The notes below the pieces were generated by a model that saw only the letters and a program-made list of their open reading frames with translations, was not told the DNA's origin and did not search any database. 11,330 nt of DNA, from the NCBI GenBank assembly GCA_937893225.1, contig CALBJM010000243.1, positions 1 to 11,330 on the forward strand. The letters are read 5' to 3'. How positions within the stretch are numbered: the first letter of the stretch is position 1; the number at the start of each line of letters is the position of its first letter. This DNA comes from an uncultured Erysipelotrichaceae bacterium. GTDB taxonomy: Bacteria > Bacillota_I > Bacilli_A > Erysipelotrichales > Erysipelotrichaceae. Positions 7,193 to 11,330 of the stretch are shown in pieces. Position numbers and translations under genes: made by a program.

Positions 7193-8347
7193 TTATGCAA
7201 AAATCAATGGTGCAACAACACCCGCTAATACAACGGAAGCAACTGTTACAGTGGCAAAACCAGCAATGATCATCTGCGGCAGTACGCTGTTACATAATTT
7301 TTCTTCCTCCTCTTTTTCAAGATCAAATCCTTCACAGACATCATGTACGATGATTTCTGTTAATGGATAACCAAACATTGCGGAAAGTGATACAGCAGCT
7401 GCAAGCTTCCAATCGATTTTTAATATTTTTCCCATTAGTGCACCACCAGACACAAGTCCTACAACTCCTAATACAAGGAATACAATAGAAGGAACAAGCA
7501 TTGCTCCAAAAGATTCTAATGTTAGTGTACGGAAGGAGTTTGGAAGAATCATGATCATACATGCGAGTAAAAATGGCATAAATCCTGCTTTTTGTAATGT
7601 ATTTTGATCAAGAAAATGAAGCTCTGTACCAACTATGCCTAAAACCATAACAGATACAGCCGAAGGAAGTATTCCACCAGTCAGCTTACTCAACAGCATT
7701 CCTAAATACATAACAAGACATAATTTTCCAACTTCTATAAGTGGAACACGATCAGAAAGAAATGCTTTTTTTGTAACTGATTTTGTATTTGCTTCTTCTA
7801 CTGAGTAACTTTTGTTTTGAACTGTTTCTTCGCAATGCTTTCTTAATAAATATGAAGCAACAGGCACAGAGAAGAAAGTTTGCAAGGAACAGACCAAAGA
7901 AGCAAATGCACCGACTTCTGGATGCCCTGCAGTTTCCGCTGCTGAAGTTACCATCGCGTTTGCTACAAGGCCACCTGCTACAGGTGGTAGGGCGGAAAGT
8001 GCATACCATCTACCAAATGCTATTTGTCCGACTGTTAGAAATAATACTGCCATAACAGCTAATCCACCAAAACAGATGACAATTGTTTTCCATTCTTTGA
8101 AGAAACGTTTTAATTCAATCATTGTGCCAAGGTTTGCAACCATCAACATTAGTCCAAAAGCACTCATTAATGTAGGTACACCTGTACTATTTAGGCAATC
8201 TTCTGGGAATAGACCGGTGAGAAAGCATGCAATGTAGACTAAGGATAAGACAAGTGCTTCCACAAAAATGCCTTTAGTCTTTTTTGAAATAAGCTTGCCT
8301 AGTGAGTAGAGAAGAAAATAAACTGTAATACTTAAAACTGGATCCAT
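7193..8347 (-). CDS. 12-TM transporter in Ile T-box operon, family not identified
   Basis: This is a 384-residue polytopic membrane protein with about twelve hydrophobic segments and no signal peptide. I do not recognise a named family with confidence. The fold pattern recalls GltS-like or DUF3100-like carriers. The two halves look like a duplication: each has a long hydrophobic pair followed by a re-entrant-like small-residue stretch (LPPVAGGLVANAMVTSAAETAG in the first half, SLSAMFGYPLTEIIVHDVCEG in the second). This is typical of secondary carriers of the elevator type. The start at 8347 is set by AAGGAG (8355-8360) seven bases upstream. The gene is first in an operon with the M20D amidohydrolase, which begins 11 bases after its stop, and follows a T-box leader. 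The obvious role is uptake of the compound that the hydrolase cleaves, or of isoleucine or a relative. Direction and substrate are inferred only from context. Confidence 0.75.
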   Translation of the reverse strand: MDPVLSITVYFLLYSLGKLISKKTKGIFVEALVLSLVYIACFLTGLFPEDCLNSTGVPTLMSAFGLMLMVANLGTMIELKRFFKEWKTIVICFGGLAVMAVLFLTVGQIAFGRWYALSALPPVAGGLVANAMVTSAAETAGHPEVGAFASLVCSLQTFFSVPVASYLLRKHCEETVQNKSYSVEEANTKSVTKKAFLSDRVPLIEVGKLCLVMYLGMLLSKLTGGILPSAVSVMVLGIVGTELHFLDQNTLQKAGFMPFLLACMIMILPNSFRTLTLESFGAMLVPSIVFLVLGVVGLVSGGALMGKILKIDWKLAAAVSLSAMFGYPLTEIIVHDVCEGFDLEKEEEEKLCNSVLPQMIIAGFATVTVASVVLAGVVAPLIFA

Positions 8348-8384
8348 ATTGAATCTCCTTTCCTTTTAGCCTGAAAGAAGATAC

Positions 8385-8427
8385 AAAAAAGCATCATCTT
8401 CAGACACATTGTTCTGAGACGATGCTT
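8385..8427 (-). terminator. Regulated terminator of the T-box leader
   Basis: On the minus strand AAGCATCGTCT (8427 downward) pairs with the segment ending GATGATGCTT over about eleven base pairs including one G·U. It is followed by six T residues (8390-8385). It lies between the T-box sequence and the transporter ribosome binding site, as expected of a transcriptional T-box switch. Confidence 0.85.
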
Positions 8428-8653
8428 GTAAAATACAAATACCGCGGTACCACTCAAATTGCATACAATAGATATGCCACTCAACAGACTCCAACAAGTC
8501 CTGAACATATAACGTTGTTCTTACGTGCGCACTTACTGAAATTCAGCTGCCAGCTCAGAAGTGATTTACTCATCCATTTCCATTATCTGCTTTCATCGAA
8601 TACAGATTCTCTTTAAATTTCCATGAAAGAGCGCTCTTCGTCATCGCTTTATG
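8385..8653 (-). promoter_or_regulatory. T-box riboswitch leader, predicted isoleucine-specific
   Basis: On the minus strand the conserved T-box GAGTGGTACCGCGG is at 8455-8442. It is followed by a terminator hairpin. Upstream is a Stem I with an AGAGA distal motif and a specifier loop of the form GTAA-ATC-A-CTTCTGAG, which aligns with the GAAA-GGC-A-TTCTTGAG loop I recall from B. subtilis glyQS. The specifier is therefore ATC (8565-8563), an isoleucine codon. The antiterminator bulge is TGGT (8452-8449), whose last base pairs with discriminator A73, as in tRNA-Ile. A TGG (Trp) reading a few bases upstream would require a TGGC bulge and is disfavoured. Uncharged tRNA-Ile would stabilise the antiterminator and switch on the transporter and amidohydrolase genes. 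The 5' limit is estimated from the promoter. Confidence 0.9.
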
Positions 8654-8659
8654 TTTTTT

Positions 8660-8687
8660 AGTATACAATAGGGAAAACGAAATTCAA
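8660..8687 (-). promoter_or_regulatory. Promoter of the T-box/transporter/amidohydrolase operon
   Basis: On the minus strand TTGAAT (8687-8682) and TATACT (8665-8660) are separated by 16 bases. Transcription would begin near 8653, just before the first predicted strand of T-box Stem I. It is the best sigma-A-like match upstream of the leader. Confidence 0.6.
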
Positions 8688-8805
8688 TTTATTATTTGCA
8701 GAAAAATGTAATATTTCAATTTAAGTATGAAAAAATTTACAATTAAAACAATTGTATCTCTTAAGAATATTTCTAATATTGTAGTATTCTTAATACAGCA
8801 ATAAC
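8688..8805. other. AT-rich intergenic spacer with a 9-bp inverted repeat
   Basis: This stretch between the T-box operon promoter and the tmRNA terminator holds no credible gene. It contains a perfect inverted repeat, TTAAGAATA (8761-8769) and TATTCTTAA (8785-8793), separated by 15 bases, and an 8-base palindrome ACAATTGT (8748-8755). Neither is followed by a T-run, so a terminator is unlikely. Together with the T-box leader and its promoter it accounts for the roughly 500 bases without protein genes between the transporter and ssrA. Confidence 0.5.
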
Positions 8806-8839
8806 TAAAAAAATAAAAGCCGCATATTATGCGGCTTTT
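8806..8839 (-). terminator. Rho-independent terminator of ssrA
   Basis: Read on the minus strand, AAAAGCCGCA and TGCGGCTTTT form a ten-pair stem around a short AT loop (8815-8839). It is followed by TTTTATTTTTTT, and starts about ten bases after the mature tmRNA 3' end. Confidence 0.88.
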
Positions 8840-8849
8840 AAGCGTTAAG

Positions 8850-9210
8850 TGGAGCTGACGGGAGTCGAACCCGTGTCCAAGAGTAGTCCCACATTCAAGC
8901 TTCTACAGTTTAGTCCACTGTTAAGTAAGACAACGAACACGTCAGTGAACTAACATTCGTTGAATTTGTCTATCGATTTTCGTGTCACTAATATAGACTT
9001 CAAAGTGACCTTATCCACGTGGTCCTGGCATACCAGGTGCGAATCATAATCAGTGGCCGATTATGAAACTGTGCATTGCTGCGTAACTTTTACGACTTAG
9101 GCAAATGCGTAGTTAACGTTATTATTAGCGTTTAAATTTAGTTGATGATATGGTCATCACTCCACTGCAGCCTGAATCAAACATAAACCTGTCGAAACCA
9201 TGACAACCCC
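8850..9210 (-). ncRNA. ssrA: tmRNA (SsrA)
   Basis: This is transfer-messenger RNA, which rescues stalled ribosomes with SmpB. The 5' end (from 9210) reads GGGGTTGTCATGGTTTCGAC and the 3' end carries the T-arm GGGTTCGACTCCC and CAGCTCC. GGGGTTG pairs with CAGCTCC as the seven-base acceptor stem, with discriminator A at 8850. The tag frame follows TAAATTTAAAC. The resume codon is GCT at 9129-9127, with the usual T at -5 and A at -4. The frame encodes ANNNVNYAFA and then TAA (9099-9097), so the full tag is (A)ANNNVNYAFA. CCA is not encoded: the bases after the discriminator are CTT, so the CCA must be added after trimming. Size (361 nt) and layout are normal for an unsplit bacterial tmRNA. A promoter and terminator flank it. 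Confidence 0.96.
9097..9129 (-). other. tmRNA proteolysis-tag reading frame
   Basis: The minus-strand frame GCT AAT AAT AAC GTT AAC TAC GCA TTT GCC TAA encodes ANNNVNYAFA. The frame is fixed by the resume-codon context (T at -5, A at -4) and by the hydrophobic C-terminus before the stop. The ending YAFA replaces the ALAA/VALAA ending common in E. coli and Bacillus. Confidence 0.88.
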
Positions 9211-9227
9211 ATGTAAGATACATTGTT

Positions 9228-9255
9228 AATATACCATGAATCTATAAAAAGACAA
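9228..9255 (-). promoter_or_regulatory. Promoter of ssrA
   Basis: On the minus strand TTGTCT (9255-9250) and TATATT (9233-9228) have 16 bases between them, with an extended TGG before the -10. Transcription would start about ten bases before the mature 5' end, leaving a short leader for RNase P to remove. Confidence 0.65.
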
Positions 9256-9283
9256 GTGATGTTGTTAGAATATAGAGTATAAT
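9254..9283 (+). promoter_or_regulatory. Promoter of the thiM operon
   Basis: A perfect -10 TATAAT lies at 9278-9283. The -35 region at about 9254-9260 (AAGTGAT) is poor. The predicted start near 9290 is just before the TPP aptamer. The -35 region overlaps that of the divergent ssrA promoter. Confidence 0.5.
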
Positions 9284-9294
9284 GAAACAGTCAA

Positions 9295-9381
9295 GACAAA
9301 GGGTGCTTGTTGAACAGGCTGAGAAAGACAATCGTCTTAACCTTTAAACCTGATCTAGGTAATGCTAGCGTAGGATATGTC
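9295..9381 (+). promoter_or_regulatory. TPP riboswitch (THI element) aptamer
   Basis: The thiamine pyrophosphate aptamer consensus is clear: GGGTGC (9301-9306), GGCTGAGA, then ACCTGATCTAGGTAATGC and TAGCGTAGGA (to 9375). GACA (9295-9298) pairs with TGTC (9378-9381) to close helix P1. It precedes thiM and controls the thiamine salvage operon by transcription termination; see the adjacent terminator. Confidence 0.96.
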
Positions 9382-9395
9382 GGAATTTATATTTC

Positions 9396-9424
9396 ACAGA
9401 TGTCCTATGGGCATCTGTTTTTTT
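9396..9424 (+). terminator. TPP-controlled terminator before thiM
   Basis: ACAGATGTCC (9396-9405) pairs with GGGCATCTGT (9409-9418), one pair being U·G, around a TAT loop. Seven T residues follow (9418-9424). The alternative pairing uses TAGGATA (9371-9377), at the aptamer 3' end, with TGTCCTA (9401-9407), the terminator's left arm. Without TPP this antiterminator forms; with TPP the aptamer sequesters TAGGATA and the terminator ends transcription. The T-run abuts the thiM ribosome binding site. Confidence 0.88.
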
Positions 9425-9434
9425 GGGAGGTAAG

Positions 9435-10256
9435 ATGTTAGGGGAGTGTTTAGAAAATGTTCGGAAAAAACATCTTTTGATACATAGTATAACAAATTAT
9501 GTTACTGCAAATGATGTAGCCAATTGTATTCTAGCGAGTGGTGCAAAAGTTATTATGGCTGATGCTGAGGAAGAAGTGGAAGAAATAACTGCACTGAGTG
9601 CAGGCTTGTGCTTGAATTTAGGAACTTTACAAAAAAGTAAGATTTCTTCTATGAAATTAGCAGGCCTTAAAGCAAAGTCTTTACAACATCCCGTTTTGTT
9701 GGATCCTGTAGGTGTAGGTGGTTCTTTGTTGCGTACGAATACTGCATTAGACATAATGCATGAAATTCATCCAGATGTGATACGTGGAAATATTTCAGAA
9801 ATCAAAGCTTTATTTCTTGGAAGAGAAAATGTTAGTGGCGTAGATGTAAACCAGATGGATTGTGTGTGTGAAGAGAGTCTTTCTGCATGTGTTTTGTTTA
9901 TCAAGCGTTGTGCAAGTGCGTATGGTGGAATTATCGTTGCAAGCGGAGCAATAGATTTAGTGAGTGATGGAGATGTGTGTTATGTGATTCATAATGGAAA
10001 AAAAGAAATGGGGTGTGTTACAGGTACAGGTTGTCAATTGTCGGGTTTAATGACTGCTTTTGTTGCATCTAATATGAATCATATGTTGGAAAGTGTAGCA
10101 GCGGCAGTGTGTACTATGGGAATTGCTGGTGAAATTGGATATCAGCATTTAGCACCGTTTGAAGGAAATGCAACATATCGAAATAGAATCATTGATGCGA
10201 TATATCACATGGATAAAACGATATTGGAAGGAAAAGCAAAGTATGAAATTAGGTAG
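9435..10256 (+). CDS. thiM: Hydroxyethylthiazole kinase
   Basis: ThiM phosphorylates the thiazole alcohol HET to HET-phosphate with ATP, salvaging thiazole for thiamine synthesis in the cytoplasm. The start is the ATG at 9435, four bases after GGGAGG (9425-9430); an in-frame TTG at 9423 lies in the terminator T-run and is rejected. The protein has 273 residues, the usual size. Motifs include HSITNYVTANDVANCILASG (17-36) and IMADAEEEVEE for substrate binding, DPVGVGGS, RGNISEIKAL, and the anion-hole/active-site segment GTGCQLSGLM with Cys200 equivalent to the B. subtilis catalytic cysteine. It is the first gene of a TPP-riboswitch operon and overlaps thiE by 14 bases. Confidence 0.96.
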   Translation: MLGECLENVRKKHLLIHSITNYVTANDVANCILASGAKVIMADAEEEVEEITALSAGLCLNLGTLQKSKISSMKLAGLKAKSLQHPVLLDPVGVGGSLLRTNTALDIMHEIHPDVIRGNISEIKALFLGRENVSGVDVNQMDCVCEESLSACVLFIKRCASAYGGIIVASGAIDLVSDGDVCYVIHNGKKEMGCVTGTGCQLSGLMTAFVASNMNHMLESVAAAVCTMGIAGEIGYQHLAPFEGNATYRNRIIDAIYHMDKTILEGKAKYEIR

Positions 10257-10884
10257 AAAAGATTTGTTGTTGTATGCAATCACAGATAGTGCATTGTTAC
10301 ATGAACGTACATTGAAAGATGTTGTAAAAGAGAGTTTAGATGGTGGTGCGACATGTATTCAATATCGACAGAAACATTTAGATATAGAACATTTCATTTT
10401 AGAAGCTAAGCAATTACAACAATTGTGTCGTGCATATCATGTTCCTTTTATAATTGATGATAATGTGGAAATTGCTTCAATCATTGATGCAGATGGTGTA
10501 CATGTTGGACAAAATGATATGTGTGTGGAAGATGTTAGAAAAAAACTTGGATCAAATAAAATCATAGGTGCTTCTGCACATACTGTACAAGAAGCCGTGC
10601 TTGCGGAAAAAATGGGTGCAGATTATCTAGGCGTTGGGTCTTGCTTTACAACAACGACGAAAGAAGATGCTAAAAGTATTGATTTTCAAATTGTAAAAGA
10701 AATAACACAGGCAGTTACTATTCCCGTGATTGGTATTGGTGGTATTACAAAGGAAAATGTTAGCCAATTGCGAGGGCTTGGATTAGATGGTATTGCGGTA
10801 ATTAGTGCTATCTATGCACAAAAAGACATATTACAGGCAACAAAAGAATTGAAAAAAAGCGTAGAAAAAATGGTTCAACTATGA
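10243..10884 (+). CDS. thiE: Thiamine-phosphate synthase
   Basis: ThiE joins HMP pyrophosphate with HET-phosphate to make thiamine monophosphate. I chose the ATG at 10243 (MKLGRKDLLLYAITDS), giving 213 residues, the normal size; an in-frame ATG at 10159 lies deep inside thiM. A ribosome binding site AAGGA sits at 10228-10232. The TIM-barrel motifs are YAITDS, GATCIQYRQK (phosphate/HMP-PP binding), FIIDDNVEIA, DGVHVGQND, GASAHTVQEA, GVGSCFTTTTK and IPVIGIGGI. Together with thiM it gives the coupling branch of salvage; thiD (HMP kinase) and thiamine pyrophosphokinase are not in the window. The stop overlaps the start of the next gene as ATGA. Confidence 0.96.
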   Translation: MKLGRKDLLLYAITDSALLHERTLKDVVKESLDGGATCIQYRQKHLDIEHFILEAKQLQQLCRAYHVPFIIDDNVEIASIIDADGVHVGQNDMCVEDVRKKLGSNKIIGASAHTVQEAVLAEKMGADYLGVGSCFTTTTKEDAKSIDFQIVKEITQAVTIPVIGIGGITKENVSQLRGLGLDGIAVISAIYAQKDILQATKELKKSVEKMVQL

Positions 10885-11288
10885 TTCGTGGGGTTATTTT
10901 TGATGTAGATGGAGTCTTGTTGGATTCTCTTGAGATTTGGGATAATCTAGGTATTCGTTATGTTTGTTCTTTGTCAAAGAAACCTATAGAGGGAATGGAA
11001 GATGTGTTGTATCCATTGAGTATGGAAGATGGTGCAACGTATTTAAGAAAAACGTTTTCTATTGCGAAAAGTAATCAAGAGATCATTTGTGATTTAGAAA
11101 AAATGATAGAAGACTTTTATTTTGAAGAAGTAAAAGCAAAAAAAGGAGTGAAAGAAGTGTTGGCGTATTTGGAGCAGGTGGGTATTCCTGTGGTTTGCGC
11201 TACTTCTTGTTCTAGAAAATTGGTTGAAAGAGCATTACATAGAAATGGTTTATTGTCATATATTTCTCATATTTTTTGGCTATATTAG
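10881..11288 (+). pseudogene. HAD-superfamily phosphatase, truncated at the 3' end
   Basis: This is the N-terminal two thirds of a beta-phosphoglucomutase/phosphatase-like HAD hydrolase. Motif I is FDVDGVLLDS (nucleophile Asp8, Asp10), the helical cap spans about residues 15-80, and motif II is in VVCATSCSRK. Motif III (lysine) and motif IV (acidic pair) are missing because the frame stops at 135 residues, whereas relatives have about 210-220. Homology-like sequence ends at SYISHIF (base 11276), followed by only WLY and the stop. The other two frames also close within about 40 bases, so a simple frameshift does not restore it. The gene begins four bases inside thiE (ATGA) and would have been co-translated with it. 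Intact, it could have been a thiamine-monophosphate phosphatase, but that is inference from position. The cause of the break is probably an insertion; see the next entry. Confidence 0.75.
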
Positions 11289-11330
11289 CAAAATGGTGAA
11301 TAATTAGTTTAGTGTACCATTTTCTGTACA
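11278..11330. mobile_element. Possible insertion-sequence end (ISL3-like), cut by the window edge
   Basis: From 11278 the sequence begins GGCTATATTAGCAAAATGGT, directly after the T-rich tract where the HAD gene loses its homology. The GGCT start and the following GTGAA-like context resemble, from memory, the terminal repeats of ISL3-family elements. A perfect inverted repeat AAAATGGT (11290-11297) and ACCATTTT (11316-11323) lies inside. No transposase is visible because the window ends 53 bases in. It could instead be ordinary intergenic sequence. Confidence 0.4.

Noticed and set aside
7783..8055. Plus-strand open frame of 90 codons opposite the transporter gene
   Set aside because: It is antisense to well-supported transporter coding sequence, is rich in Leu/Arg in the manner of a shadow frame, and has no upstream site.
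8422..8616. Plus-strand open frame of 64 codons
   Set aside because: It lies entirely within the antisense of the T-box leader, has no ribosome binding site and no recognisable protein features.
8850..9210. Mollicutes origin suggested by the YAFA tag
   Set aside because: TGA serves as a stop in cbiO, smpB and thiE, and biosynthetic and transport genes such as thiM and thiE are present, so a TGA-Trp Mollicute is excluded.
1..11330. CRISPR array, phage genes, toxin-antitoxin pair or defence system
   Set aside because: No regular direct repeats, phage structural genes, or small paired toxin-antitoxin-like genes were seen; the genes are housekeeping, transport and vitamin salvage.

Overview
The window looks like chromosomal DNA of a low-GC, Gram-positive-type bacterium, most likely a Firmicute of the Erysipelotrichia group. 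The reasons are strong AGGAG-type ribosome binding sites, T-box and TPP transcriptional riboswitches, the secG-rnr-smpB gene order, and a tmRNA whose tag ends in NYAFA, an ending I know mainly from Mollicutes. TGA is used as a stop (cbiO, smpB, thiE), so this is not a Mycoplasma-type code. The taxonomic call is inference.

Left part (1-2315, + strand): an ECF-type cobalt/nickel importer, with a 5'-truncated CbiM-like substrate-binding component, CbiQ-like transmembrane coupler and CbiO-like ATPase, tightly packed. A thioredoxin-fold lipoprotein follows (2352-3017).

Middle (3020-5991, + strand): a good promoter, secG, a terminator or attenuator hairpin, rnr (RNase R) and smpB, with smpB starting inside the end of rnr. 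This is the protein half of the trans-translation/ribosome-rescue locus. The RNA half, ssrA (tmRNA), lies at 8850-9210 on the minus strand. The two halves are separated by a minus-strand operon (8687 down to 6015): promoter, T-box leader, 12-TM transporter, M20D amidohydrolase. The T-box reads as isoleucine-specific (AUC specifier, UGGU discriminator pairing), so the transporter/hydrolase pair is probably an isoleucine or branched-chain amino acid salvage system. This is the most interesting unit in the window.

Right part (9255-11288, + strand): a TPP riboswitch with a clear terminator and antiterminator controls thiM, thiE and a HAD-phosphatase gene with overlapping reading frames. They carry out thiazole salvage and thiamine phosphate synthesis. 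The HAD gene stops early at 11288. The break coincides with a GGCT... sequence that resembles an insertion-sequence end, so the gene is probably interrupted.

The ssrA and thiM promoters lie back-to-back between about 9228 and 9283.
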